Shown: positions 1 to 7,702, counted from the stretch's first letter. The stretch is 9,056 nucleotides of DNA from Gammaproteobacteria bacterium (GCA_029881015.1 JAOUNK010000121.1:1-9056), one strand, 5' to 3'. The notes: generated from the letters alone by a model not told the origin. Translations and numbers: made by a program.

Positions 1-700
1 GTGCATCGGTTACGGGTATCGCGCGCGCCGCGTCTTGCAGGGCGATGAGCGTGTCCGGCCCGGTGACGGCTGCGATGTCCTTGAGCAGGGAGCGGCGGTC
101 AACGCCGGCGATCAGCTCGCGTTCGCTTGCCTCATTCGGGTAGCCGATTTCGACGCGCATCAGGAAACGATCGAGCTGCGACTCCGGCAGCGGGAACGTG
201 CCGATCTGGTCGCCGGGGTTTTGCGTGGCGACGACAAAGAACGGCGTTGGCAGCTCCCGCGTGCTGCCATCGACCGATACCTGTTGTTCTTCCATGGCCT
301 CGAGCAGGGCGCTTTGCGCTTTGGGCGTTGCGCGGTTCACCTCATCGGCGAGAATGAGCTGCGCGAAGACAGGGCCGGGCTGGAATTCAAACTCGCCGCT
401 TTCCTGGCGAAAGACCGACACGCCGACGATGTCGGCCGGGAGCAAGTCACTCGTGAACTGGATGCGGCGGTAGCTCAGGCCCAGGACGCGCGCCAGCGCC
501 TGCGCGAGCATGGTCTTGCCAAGGCCGGGCAGGTCTTCGATAAGCAAGTGACCGCGCGCCAGCAGGCAGGCCAGTGCCAGGGAGATCTGCTTGTCCTTGC
601 CGAGGATGATTGTGCCGAGCGCCGCGCGCGCCTGGTCGACGACCGCGTGCTGTGCGCTGCGGCCCGCTGGCAAGGTTTCGATGGTTGTCGGGCGTTGCAT
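1..700 (-). CDS. MoxR-family AAA+ ATPase, 5' part only (runs off left edge)
   Basis: The minus strand stays open from an ATG at 700 to the window edge, giving 233 residues of a MoxR-type AAA+ ATPase with no stop reached. Visible motifs are a Walker A region EDLPGLGKT (residues 55-63), Walker B LILADEVNRA (115-124), a sensor-1-like ATQNP (158-162) and the PLPESQLDRF segment (170-179), all characteristic of the MoxR family. The missing part is the C-terminal lid domain. MoxR proteins act as ATP-driven chaperones, often with von Willebrand factor A partners, in enzyme maturation or envelope stress; those partners usually lie just downstream, here outside the window. The start is well supported: an AAGGA ribosome binding site sits at 708-712, seven bases upstream, and the in-frame stop at 758-760 (the valS stop) allows no other ATG or GTG start. 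The specific substrate cannot be told from the sequence. Confidence 0.93.
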   Translation of the reverse strand, partial: MQRPTTIETLPAGRSAQHAVVDQARAALGTIILGKDKQISLALACLLARGHLLIEDLPGLGKTMLAQALARVLGLSYRRIQFTSDLLPADIVGVSVFRQESGEFEFQPGPVFAQLILADEVNRATPKAQSALLEAMEEQQVSVDGSTRELPTPFFVVATQNPGDQIGTFPLPESQLDRFLMRVEIGYPNEASERELIAGVDRRSLLKDIAAVTGPDTLIALQDAARAIPVTDA

Positions 701-733
701 TCGGCGGTCCTTGGGATAATTCCGGCTTGGGCC

Positions 734-761
734 ACCATATCGGTACAGCGCCCCGCGTCAA
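734..761 (-). promoter_or_regulatory. Candidate sigma-70-like promoter for the moxR gene
   Basis: On the minus strand, TTGACG (761-756, five of six matches to the -35 consensus) is followed after 16 bases by TATGGT (739-734, four of six matches to the -10 consensus). Transcription would start near 727, giving a leader of about 27 bases that contains the AAGGA ribosome binding site of the moxR gene. The -35 box overlaps the valS stop codon. This is a pattern match only; read-through from valS is equally possible. Confidence 0.45.
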
Positions 762-3514
762 GCAAGCTCGTCTAGTTTTCGGAGCTGCTCTTCCAGTTGT
801 GTGAGCGTTTTCTCGAATTCGAGCACGCGTTCACGTTCCTGTTCGACCACGGCCGGCGGTGCATTGTTCACGAAATTCTCGTTGGCGAGCTTGCCCGTGG
901 CCTTGGCCAGCTCGGCGCGCACCTTGTCCATCTGTTTCTCGAGGCGGGCACGCTCGGCATCGACATCGATAAGCCCCTTCATCGGCACGAGCAGGCGCAT
1001 GTCACCGAGCAGCGCGGTGGCCGCCGGTGGCGGCTGGTCGCCGTCCGCCAGCACCGAGATCGCCTCGACGCGCCCGACACGCTGCAGCAGGTGGGCGTGA
1101 TCCCCGGCGCGTCGTCGATCGGACTCACTGGCTTGCTGCAAGACTACGGTCAGCGGCTTGCCCGGTGAAATGTCCATTTCTCCACGGATCTGCCGGATTC
1201 CGAGGACGAATTGTTTCACCCACTCGATATCCGCGACGGCATCGTCGTCGGCAGCGTCGTCGGAGGCCTCGGGGTAAGGCCGCAGCATAATCGTGTCGGC
1301 ATCGATACCCGCACGTTCGGCAACCTGTTCCCAGATTTCCTCGGTGACGAACGGAATCAGCGGGTGCAGCAGGCGCAGCAAGGCTTCGAGTACGTCGATG
1401 AGCGTCCTGCGTGTGCCGCGCTGCAGCGCGGCAGACGATTCGTCCGACTGCAGGACCGGCTTCGACAGCTCGAGATACCAGTCGCAGAATTCATGCCAGG
1501 TAAATTCGTAGATCGCCTGCACGGCAAGATCGAGGCGATAGCTGCCAAAGTGCCTGTGCATGTCACGCGTGGTGGCGTCGAGGCGCGCCCGGATCCACCG
1601 GTCCGCCGCGCTGAATTCCAGGTCACCGTCATCCAGGGCCGCCGTGTTCATAAGCACATAGCGGGCGGCATTCCACAACTTGTTGCAGAAGTTCTTGTAA
1701 CCCTCGATGCGGCCAAGATCGAAACGAATATCACGGCCTGTTGTCGCGAGGGCGCCAAACGTCATGCGCAGGGCGTCGCAGCCGTAAGCGTCGATGCCGT
1801 CGGGAAAATGCTTGCGAGTGGCTTTCTCGATCCCGGGCGCAAGGTGGGTCTGCATCATTCCGGCCGTGCGCTTGGCGACGAGCGACTCGAGGTCGATGCC
1901 GTCGATGAGGTCGAGCGGATCGAGCACGTTGCCTTTCGACTTCGACATTTTCTGGCCGTCCTGGTCGCGGATCAGGCCGTGGATGTAGACTTCGCGGAAC
2001 GGCACGTCGTCCATAAATTTCATGCCGAACATGATCATGCGGGCGACCCAGAAGAAGATGATGTCGAAGCCCGTGACGAGCACGTTGCCCGGGTAGAACT
2101 CCTTCACGGCGTCGGTCTTCTCGGGCCAGCCGAGCGTGCTGAACGGCCACAGTGCCGACGAGAACCACGTGTCGAGAACGTCTTCATCCTGGCGCAATGC
2201 GATCCCGGGGCCGAGGCCGTGCTTCTCGCGGACAGCGCTTTCGTCGTGGCCGACGTAAACATTGCCGGCCTCGTCATACCAGGCCGGTATCCGGTGTCCC
2301 CACCAGAGCTGGCGGCTGATACACCAGTCCTGGATGTTGTACATCCAGTCGAAGTAGGTCTTTGACCAGTTCTCCGGCACAAAGCGGATACGCCCCGATT
2401 CGACGGCTTCGATGGCCGGTTTTGCGAGCGGCTCGATCTTCACGTACCACTGGTCGGTCAGGTAGGGCTCGACCACGGCGTGGGAACGGTCTCCGCGCGG
2501 GATCTTGACCGTGTAGTCCTCGATCTTCTCGAGCAGGCCAAGCTCCTTGAATTCCTCAACAATCTTGTCGCGCGCGACGAAGCGGTCGAGTCCCCGGTAG
2601 GCCTCGGGAACCGCGTCGTTCAGCGCGGCATCGTCGGTCAGGATGTTGTAAATGGGCAAGTCGTGCCGCTTGCCGATGTCATAGTCGTTGAAGTCGTGCG
2701 CCGGCGTGATCTTTACGCAGCCCGTGCCGAACTCCGGGTCGACATAGTCGTCGGCAATAATCGGAATACGGCGGCCCACGATGGGCAGGACGATCTCCTG
2801 GCCCACGAGGTCCTTGTAACGCTCGTCCTCGGGATGCACGGCGACGGCGCTGTCGCCGAGCATGGTCTCCGGGCGCGTCGTCGCGACCACAAGCTGGCCC
2901 TCACCCGATGCGAGCGGGTAGCGGAAGTGCCAGAGATTGCCTGCCTCGTCGTCGGCAAGCACTTCGAGATCCGACAGGGCCGTGTGCAGTACCGGGTCCC
3001 AGTTGACGAGACGCTTGCCACGATAAATGAGATCTTCTTCATAGAGCTGCACGAAGACATGACGCACCGCTTCGGACAAGCCTTCATCCATCGTGAAGCG
3101 ATCCCGGCTCCAGTCCACCGACGCGCCGAGGCGGCGTGTCTGCCTGGCGATCTGGCCGCCTGACTCGTCCTTCCATTGCCAGACGCGTTCCACGAACTTT
3201 TCGCGTCCGAGATCACGCCGCGACGTCCCTTCGGCATTGAGCAGGCGCTCGACCACCATCTGCGTGGCGATACCCGCATGGTCCATGCCCGGCTGCCAGA
3301 GCGTCCGATGACCCTGCATGCGGTGATAGCGCGTCAGGGCGTCCATGATGGTGTCCTGGAAGGCGTGACCCATGTGCAGCGTGCCCGTCACATTGGGTGG
3401 CGGAATGACGATGCAATAGGGCTCGCCGTCGCCCTGGGGGGCGAAATAGCCTTTCTCTTCCCAGCGCTCATAGAGTCGCTGTTCGATGTCTTTGGGTTGG
3501 TAGGACTTGTCCAT
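758..3514 (-). CDS. valS: Valine--tRNA ligase (class I aminoacyl-tRNA synthetase)
   Basis: This 918-residue protein charges tRNA-Val with valine in the cytoplasm and hydrolyses mischarged threonine. The class I signatures are present: the HIGH motif as HMGH at residues 47-50 within PPNVTGTLHMGH, and KMSKS at 522-526 within QKMSKSKGNVLDP. The CP1 editing domain shows TTRPETMLGD at 212-221, the characteristic threonine-rich editing segment. The ISRQLWWGHRIPAW stretch typical of ValRS lies between the editing domain and KMSKS. An anticodon-binding helical domain follows, and the end (about 848-918) is the charged coiled-coil arm usual in bacterial ValRS. The length is close to the 951 residues of the E. 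coli enzyme. The ATG follows the holC stop codon with no spacing, which points to translational coupling in the pepA-holC-valS operon. Nothing looks truncated or missing. Confidence 0.98.
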   Translation of the reverse strand: MDKSYQPKDIEQRLYERWEEKGYFAPQGDGEPYCIVIPPPNVTGTLHMGHAFQDTIMDALTRYHRMQGHRTLWQPGMDHAGIATQMVVERLLNAEGTSRRDLGREKFVERVWQWKDESGGQIARQTRRLGASVDWSRDRFTMDEGLSEAVRHVFVQLYEEDLIYRGKRLVNWDPVLHTALSDLEVLADDEAGNLWHFRYPLASGEGQLVVATTRPETMLGDSAVAVHPEDERYKDLVGQEIVLPIVGRRIPIIADDYVDPEFGTGCVKITPAHDFNDYDIGKRHDLPIYNILTDDAALNDAVPEAYRGLDRFVARDKIVEEFKELGLLEKIEDYTVKIPRGDRSHAVVEPYLTDQWYVKIEPLAKPAIEAVESGRIRFVPENWSKTYFDWMYNIQDWCISRQLWWGHRIPAWYDEAGNVYVGHDESAVREKHGLGPGIALRQDEDVLDTWFSSALWPFSTLGWPEKTDAVKEFYPGNVLVTGFDIIFFWVARMIMFGMKFMDDVPFREVYIHGLIRDQDGQKMSKSKGNVLDPLDLIDGIDLESLVAKRTAGMMQTHLAPGIEKATRKHFPDGIDAYGCDALRMTFGALATTGRDIRFDLGRIEGYKNFCNKLWNAARYVLMNTAALDDGDLEFSAADRWIRARLDATTRDMHRHFGSYRLDLAVQAIYEFTWHEFCDWYLELSKPVLQSDESSAALQRGTRRTLIDVLEALLRLLHPLIPFVTEEIWEQVAERAGIDADTIMLRPYPEASDDAADDDAVADIEWVKQFVLGIRQIRGEMDISPGKPLTVVLQQASESDRRRAGDHAHLLQRVGRVEAISVLADGDQPPPAATALLGDMRLLVPMKGLIDVDAERARLEKQMDKVRAELAKATGKLANENFVNNAPPAVVEQERERVLEFEKTLTQLEEQLRKLDELA

Positions 3515-3943
3515 CTATAAATTATGCGTATTGAGTTCGTGGCCCTGGTCGCGGTACGTCGCGTAGCGCTTGCGGCTCGCCTGGCGGCAGGTTTCGTCGG
3601 AGGTTACAAGCTCGGCGACGCGGGGGAAACCCTCGACGAACGGGGGTATTTCATCGCACAGGTTGATCAGCAGGTCGCGCGCGCCAGGTCCCTGGTCGTT
3701 GTAGCCGATCAAGATCGGTGACACTTCGGTACCGTCGTTGCGTCCCGCAAGGCCGTGCGGGACGAAACTGCCGTCGCGAAAAGTCCAGAGCAACTCATCG
3801 AGGCGTTCGGCGTCGGCCCTGTCTTTCGCGTGGATATAGACGGTGTTCTCGAGGCGCCAGGCTTTCTCTGCAAGCTTGCAGGCGAGCATGTGTCGCGCAC
3901 GCTCATCGGCCGCGGCAAGCACGTAGAAATCCACTCGGGCCAT
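3515..3943 (-). CDS. holC: DNA polymerase III chi subunit
   Basis: The 142-residue product begins MARVDFYVL and carries the HolC block LLWTFRDGSFVPH in its centre, followed by PILIGY. The length agrees with the roughly 147 residues of E. coli chi. Chi is an accessory subunit of the polymerase III clamp-loader complex; it pairs with psi (HolD) and binds the C-terminal tail of single-stranded DNA binding protein, linking the replisome to the lagging-strand template. The frame is open 58 codons further upstream, but that part lies inside the end of pepA and matches nothing in chi, so the ATG at 3943 is chosen. The ribosome binding site is weak (only GGA about 12 bases before the ATG), and the start lies 20 bases after the pepA stop. 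Expression therefore probably depends on coupling within the pepA-holC-valS operon, an order conserved in Gammaproteobacteria. HolC diverges quickly, so the identification rests on both motif and context. Confidence 0.94.
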   Translation of the reverse strand: MARVDFYVLAAADERARHMLACKLAEKAWRLENTVYIHAKDRADAERLDELLWTFRDGSFVPHGLAGRNDGTEVSPILIGYNDQGPGARDLLINLCDEIPPFVEGFPRVAELVTSDETCRQASRKRYATYRDQGHELNTHNL

Positions 3944-3963
3944 AGCGTGGGCGGATCCGTGTG

Positions 3964-5460
3964 TCAGGGAAGGGCGCCGCAGCGTGCCAGGAGCACCTGC
4001 GACAACATGGGCACGGGCCTGCCGGTGCCGCCCTTCTTGGCGCCCGACTTCCAGGCCGTACCGGCGATATCGAGGTGCGCCCATGTCATGCCGTCCGTGA
4101 ACTTGCCGAGGAAGCATCCGGCGGTAACGGCGCCGCCCCCGGGGCCGCCGATGTTGGCCATGTCGGCGAAGTTGCTCTTGAGCTGGGCAGCGTATTCCTC
4201 GCCGAGTGGCATCGGCCAGCCACGATCTTCAGCCGCGTCGCCCGCCGCGAAAATTTCCTCGCGAAGCGCGTCGCTGTTGCTCATGATTGCCGTGCGATGC
4301 GCACCCAGTGCGATCACACAGGCGCCCGTCAGGGTCGCCACGTCGATGATAGCGGCGGGCTTGAAGCGCCGCGAATAGGTCAGCGCATCGCAAAGGATGA
4401 GCCGTCCTTCCGCATCGGTGTTCAGGACTTCGATGGTCTGTCCGGACATGCTCTTGACAATGTCGCCCGGCTTCGTTGCCTTACTGCTCGGCATGTTCTC
4501 GACCGCTGGAACGACGACGTTCACATTGATCGGCAACTTCATGCTGGCAACGGCCGCAATCGTGCCGAGGACGCTCGCCGCGCCGCACATGTCGTATTTC
4601 ATCTCGTCCATGGCGGGCCCGGGCTTGAGCGAAATACCGCCCGTGTCGAAGGTCACGCCTTTGCCGACGAGTACGACGGGCTTCTCATTGCCGGCGCCCT
4701 TGTACTTCATGACGATCAGCTTTGCGGGTTCGGCCGTGCCGGCGGTTACCGACAGCAACGACCCCATCCCAAGGCGCTTCATCTCCGCTTCGCTGAGCAC
4801 CTGCGTGGTCAGCTTGCCGTTACCGGCCGCCAGTTTCCTGGCGACGCGCGCCAGGTAGCTGGGTGTACAGACGTTGGCCGGCAGATTACCGAGGTCCTTC
4901 GCCAGACGCACGCCCTTGGCGATGCCATCGCCATGTTCCGCGCCCCGGCTTGCCCGTGCAGCGTTACCGCGATCAGCAACGGCATGCCCGTATTTGCTGA
5001 GCGGTATGGGCTTTTTCTTGCGCCCGCTCTTCATCTCCGTGAAGAGGTACAGCGCGTCGCCCATCGCTTCGACGGAGTGCCGCGCGAGGTAGTAGACATC
5101 GCAGCCTTTCACGGACTCCAGTGTCAGGGTATTGAGTATCTGCCTGGTCTTGCTGCCCTCGAGCGCATGGATCGCGGCGGCGACGGCCTTCTTGAAGACT
5201 GTACCGTCCAGTTCGCCTTTCTTGCCCAATCCGACCACGGCAACGCGCTTTGCCCGCACACCGGGTACGGCGGTCAGGATTGTGCAACGTCCGGGTGCAC
5301 TTGAGAGGTCACCTGACTTCATGAGCGCCGTGAGGTGCCCCTTGCTTGCTGTATCAACGTCGGCGGCACCGCCACCGAGCTTGTTGCGCTCGTAAATTCC
5401 AACAATGATGCAATCGGCTGCACGCCGTGAGGCTTTGCTTGTCGTTGTAAAATATTCCAT
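3964..5460 (-). CDS. pepA: Leucyl aminopeptidase (cytosol aminopeptidase, M17 family)
   Basis: The 498-residue protein is an M17 metallo-aminopeptidase that removes N-terminal residues, preferably leucine, from peptides in the cytoplasm. The family signature NTDAEGRL is present at 347-354. By comparison with E. coli PepA the two-metal site maps to K267, D272, D290, D349 and E351, with catalytic K279 and R353; all are present. The N-terminal third (MEYFTTTSKAS... onward) fits the regulatory alpha/beta domain of the hexameric enzyme. The length matches E. coli PepA (503 residues). A short-spaced AAGGA lies just before the ATG at 5460. It is first in the pepA-holC-valS operon and divergent from lptF. 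E. coli PepA is also a DNA-binding protein used in carAB control and in Xer recombination at cer; whether this one does so cannot be judged here. The catalytic call is secure. Confidence 0.97.
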   Translation of the reverse strand: MEYFTTTSKASRRAADCIIVGIYERNKLGGGAADVDTASKGHLTALMKSGDLSSAPGRCTILTAVPGVRAKRVAVVGLGKKGELDGTVFKKAVAAAIHALEGSKTRQILNTLTLESVKGCDVYYLARHSVEAMGDALYLFTEMKSGRKKKPIPLSKYGHAVADRGNAARASRGAEHGDGIAKGVRLAKDLGNLPANVCTPSYLARVARKLAAGNGKLTTQVLSEAEMKRLGMGSLLSVTAGTAEPAKLIVMKYKGAGNEKPVVLVGKGVTFDTGGISLKPGPAMDEMKYDMCGAASVLGTIAAVASMKLPINVNVVVPAVENMPSSKATKPGDIVKSMSGQTIEVLNTDAEGRLILCDALTYSRRFKPAAIIDVATLTGACVIALGAHRTAIMSNSDALREEIFAAGDAAEDRGWPMPLGEEYAAQLKSNFADMANIGGPGGGAVTAGCFLGKFTDGMTWAHLDIAGTAWKSGAKKGGTGRPVPMLSQVLLARCGALP

Positions 5461-5491
5461 AAATCCTTGGTCGCCTTATTCTTCTTCAGGG

Positions 5492-5520
5492 CTGTCATGG
5501 GCAAAACAATGCGGTAGTCT
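5492..5520 (+). promoter_or_regulatory. Candidate sigma-70-like promoter for lptFG
   Basis: CTGTCA at 5492-5497 matches four of six -35 consensus positions. After exactly 17 bases, TAGTCT at 5515-5520 matches three of six -10 positions, including the important first two and the last. The start point would be near 5527, giving a leader of about 35 bases before the GTG at 5562. The match is modest and depends partly on position and spacing. Confidence 0.35.
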
Positions 5521-5540
5521 AACCGTTTCGGGCTACCGCA
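5510..5540. repeat. Perfect 8-base inverted repeat over the lptF promoter
   Basis: TGCGGTAG (5510-5517) and CTACCGCA (5533-5540) are exact reverse complements separated by 15 bases. The left arm overlaps the proposed lptF -10 box and the right arm lies in the proposed leader. It could be an operator for a dimeric regulator or a leader hairpin (in RNA, G-U pairs would extend the stem inwards). It is not followed by a run of T, so it does not look like an intrinsic terminator. Confidence 0.5.
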
Positions 5541-5561
5541 GCTACGCCATCCCCCCCTCTC

Positions 5562-6644
5562 GTGAAGCGCATTCTCGACCGATACATTTTTCGCGAAATC
5601 GCCCTGACCTGGCTCGGGGTCACGATGATATTGCTCATGATTCTGCTGACCAACCAGTTTGCCCGGGTGCTCGGTGACGTGGCGAAGGGCAAATTGCCCA
5701 AGAACGCCGCGTTTGACGTGATCGGGCTGTCCGCGGCGCAATACCTGACGGTCCTTGTGCCGATCGGCTTGTTTCTCGCCGTCATGCTGGCCCTGGGGCG
5801 CTTGTACCGCGATTCGGAGATGCCTGCCATGATGGCCTGCCGTGTGGGTCCGTCGGGTGTGTATCGCCCGTTGCTCTGGTTGCTGCTTCCCCTCGCGCTG
5901 GGCGTCGCATGGTTGTCGATAGAGGGCACGCCGCAGGCGATGAACAAGATAGAGATGATCAGTGCCGAGGCCCGTCGCGAAGCGGACCTGGCCAGCATCG
6001 AGCCGGGGCGATTCACCGTGATCGGTCCCGAGCGGGCCGTCGTCTACGGTGAAAGCATCTCGGCGGCAGGCCACATGGAGAAGGTCTTCCTGGAGCGGCA
6101 GGTTGGAGAAAACGGCGTCGAGGTGGTTGTCGCGAAGCGTGGTGAGCAGGTCGACTCCGATGACCCGGACACGCGTATGCTGGTTTTGCACGAGGGTCGT
6201 CGCTACGAGGGTGTGCCTGGCACGGGCAGTTTTCGAGTCGTGGAGTTCCTGGAACACGGCATCCCGTATCGCCTGCCCAGCCTGAAGCCGTCAGATCCGC
6301 GCCCCCGCGCGATGTCGTTTGCCCGGCTACTGGCCTCGAACGAGCTGCAGCATGTCGCCGAATTGCAGTGGCGCCTGAGCGTGCCGATCTCGACCATACT
6401 CCTCGCGCTGCTGGCGGTGCCGCTCGCCAGGAGTCGGCCGCGAGAGGGCCGCTATGGGCGCATCGCCATCGGTTTGCTCGTGTTTATCATCTACTTCAAC
6501 TTGCTGAGCGCCTCGAAAGCCTGGACCGAAGAGGCGGCTATCCCGCCGGTACTCGGACTGTGGTGGGTGCATGGCTGCGTGTTGCTGTTCACGCTGGTGC
6601 TGCTCGCATTGCAGAACGGCTGGCACCGGAGAATCTTTCGATGA
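5562..6644 (+). CDS. lptF: LPS export ABC transporter permease LptF
   Basis: This 360-residue inner-membrane protein has the YjgP/YjgQ layout: three N-terminal membrane segments (about 15-37, 58-79, 103-119), a large periplasmic jellyroll-like region (about 120-267), then three more segments (about 271-289, 301-317, 330-350). The conserved motif GRLYRDSEM follows the second segment, and ELQWRLSVP opens the fourth. With LptG and the LptB ATPase it forms LptB2FG, which extracts lipopolysaccharide from the inner membrane and passes it to LptC and the periplasmic bridge. The length agrees with E. coli LptF (366). The GTG at 5562 is the only reasonable start: an in-frame TAA lies at 5520-5522 and no ATG, GTG or TTG lies between. 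No Shine-Dalgarno sequence precedes it, only a C-rich stretch. The stop overlaps the lptG start. LptF rather than LptG is assigned from its position first in the pair. Confidence 0.95.
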   Translation: MKRILDRYIFREIALTWLGVTMILLMILLTNQFARVLGDVAKGKLPKNAAFDVIGLSAAQYLTVLVPIGLFLAVMLALGRLYRDSEMPAMMACRVGPSGVYRPLLWLLLPLALGVAWLSIEGTPQAMNKIEMISAEARREADLASIEPGRFTVIGPERAVVYGESISAAGHMEKVFLERQVGENGVEVVVAKRGEQVDSDDPDTRMLVLHEGRRYEGVPGTGSFRVVEFLEHGIPYRLPSLKPSDPRPRAMSFARLLASNELQHVAELQWRLSVPISTILLALLAVPLARSRPREGRYGRIAIGLLVFIIYFNLLSASKAWTEEAAIPPVLGLWWVHGCVLLFTLVLLALQNGWHRRIFR

Positions 6645-7702
6645 GTCTCCTGAGCCAATACATGCTGCGCACGATCCTCGCCAGTACTGCTCTCGTGCTG
6701 GTGGTGTTGCTCGCGTTGGCGGGCCTTTTTGAGTTCATCGCGGAGCTCGACGACATCAAGGGCGACTACCAGACACCGCAGGCCATTTTGTTCACAGCCT
6801 TGCGACTGCCGAATCTCGCGTTCGAGATGTTGCCAGTCGCCGCGCTGATAGGCTCCTTGCTGGGTTTGGGCGCGCTTGCCGGCAACAGCGAAATCATTGT
6901 CATGCGATCCGCCGGTTTCTCCGTGCGGCGGCTGGCCGGTATGGTCGCCGTCTCCGGGTTTGTCCTGCTCATCTTTACGGGTTTGCTCGGCGAGTTCATC
7001 GGCCCGCCGCTCGATTTCTACGCGCGCGACATGCGCATGGAAGCGCGTTACCAGAAAGACGACGATCTCGGCAACGACACCTGGGTGAAGGACGGTTCCG
7101 TCTACCTGCATCTTGAGCGCGTCAACACGGAGTTTGAGTTCGGTTCGATCTACGTGTTTCGCTTCAATGAAGACAACCGGCTTGCATCGATCGCGCTGGC
7201 GGAAAACTCGGGCATCGATGAGGACGACAACTGGATTCTGCACAATGTGCGCGAAACCCGGTTCCGCGATGACGGGGTGCAGGTCGTCGAATCCTCCATG
7301 GCCGTCGAATCTTTTGAGGTCAATGCCGAGCTGCTGGGCAGTTCGCTTGCCAAGCCGCTGAGCCTGTCGGCGCGGGGACTGCTGGTCTACATCGATTACC
7401 TGAAACGCAATAACCTCGACGCGTCGCAGTACGAGTCGGAGATCTGGTACCGCGCGTCTCGCACACTGACCGTGCTGGTCATGCCGGTACTTTCCCTCGC
7501 GTTCGTGTTCGGGTCGTTGCGCAGCGGTGGCGCGGGTGGTCGCCTGATGATCGGCGTCGTCGTCGGGCTCGCGTATTACCTGGCCAGCGAAACGCTCGCA
7601 AACTCCGGCCAGGTCTTCAAGCTGGATCCGGCGATCGTTAACTGGTTACCGCTCGCGGTGCTGTGTGCGATTACGGCAATTGCGCTCGCGCGGATTCGCT
7701 AG
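6641..7702 (+). CDS. lptG: LPS export ABC transporter permease LptG
   Basis: The 353-residue product is the second YjgP/YjgQ-type permease of the LptB2FG lipopolysaccharide extractor. It has membrane segments at about 11-30, 57-80 and 99-119, a periplasmic domain to about residue 270, then segments at about 276-293, 301-318 and 334-350. The NSEIIVMRSAG motif (82-92) is a hallmark of the family's cytoplasmic loop near the coupling helix that contacts LptB. The frame is open 91 codons further upstream inside lptF, but the ATG at 6641 is preferred: it overlaps the lptF stop as ATGA, has GGAGA at 6628-6632 about eight bases upstream, and gives the normal family length (E. coli 360). Translational coupling with lptF is likely and would suit the equal stoichiometry of the complex. 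It ends inside a stop codon overlap with the convergent RDD gene. Confidence 0.96.
   Translation: MSLLSQYMLRTILASTALVLVVLLALAGLFEFIAELDDIKGDYQTPQAILFTALRLPNLAFEMLPVAALIGSLLGLGALAGNSEIIVMRSAGFSVRRLAGMVAVSGFVLLIFTGLLGEFIGPPLDFYARDMRMEARYQKDDDLGNDTWVKDGSVYLHLERVNTEFEFGSIYVFRFNEDNRLASIALAENSGIDEDDNWILHNVRETRFRDDGVQVVESSMAVESFEVNAELLGSSLAKPLSLSARGLLVYIDYLKRNNLDASQYESEIWYRASRTLTVLVMPVLSLAFVFGSLRSGGAGGRLMIGVVVGLAYYLASETLANSGQVFKLDPAIVNWLPLAVLCAITAIALARIR

Larger units (their letters stand above)
5461..5561. promoter_or_regulatory. Divergent control region between pepA and lptF
   Basis: These 101 bases separate two oppositely oriented operons and must contain both sets of start signals. For lptF a reasonable promoter is visible at 5492-5520. 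For pepA (minus strand) I see only weak candidates: an AAGAAT-like -10 with a poor -35 about 17 bases upstream, in the A-rich stretch near 5475-5490. The region also contains an 8-base perfect inverted repeat (5510-5540) and a run of seven C (5551-5557) just before the lptF start. No coding sequence in it is convincing. Confidence 0.6.

Noticed and set aside
701..757. Possible terminator after valS
   Set aside because: I found no stable stem followed by a T run on the minus strand, only a short direct repeat (CCCAAG twice), so no terminator is claimed.
35..775. Open frame of 246 codons on the plus strand at the left edge
   Set aside because: It is the antisense of the moxR gene, whose Walker A, Walker B and sensor motifs on the minus strand leave no doubt about the coding strand.
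1211..2365. Long open frame of 384 codons on the plus strand opposite valS
   Set aside because: It lies wholly within valS coding sequence and its translation has no domain signature. It is a GC-driven shadow frame.
3944..4117. Upstream extension of holC by 58 codons
   Set aside because: The added residues come from an alternative frame of the pepA end and do not fit the HolC family, which begins at the MARVDFY start.
3961..5304. Long open frame of 447 codons on the plus strand opposite pepA
   Set aside because: It is antisense to a clear pepA with all catalytic residues. The translation is of low complexity, rich in H, R, A and G, with no recognisable motif, as expected for the opposite strand of GC-rich genes.
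5551..5557. Run of seven C as a phase-variation switch for lptF
   Set aside because: The run is short and outside the coding region, and lptFG is essential in most Gram-negative bacteria, so on/off switching is unlikely.
5319..6257. Open frame of 312 codons on the minus strand covering the pepA start and the first part of lptF
   Set aside because: It runs out of frame through the pepA start and antisense to the LptF membrane and periplasmic region. The translation is charged and motif-free.
6368..6640. Upstream extension of lptG by 91 codons
   Set aside because: This part is another frame of lptF. The ATG at 6641 has a ribosome binding site and gives the standard family length.
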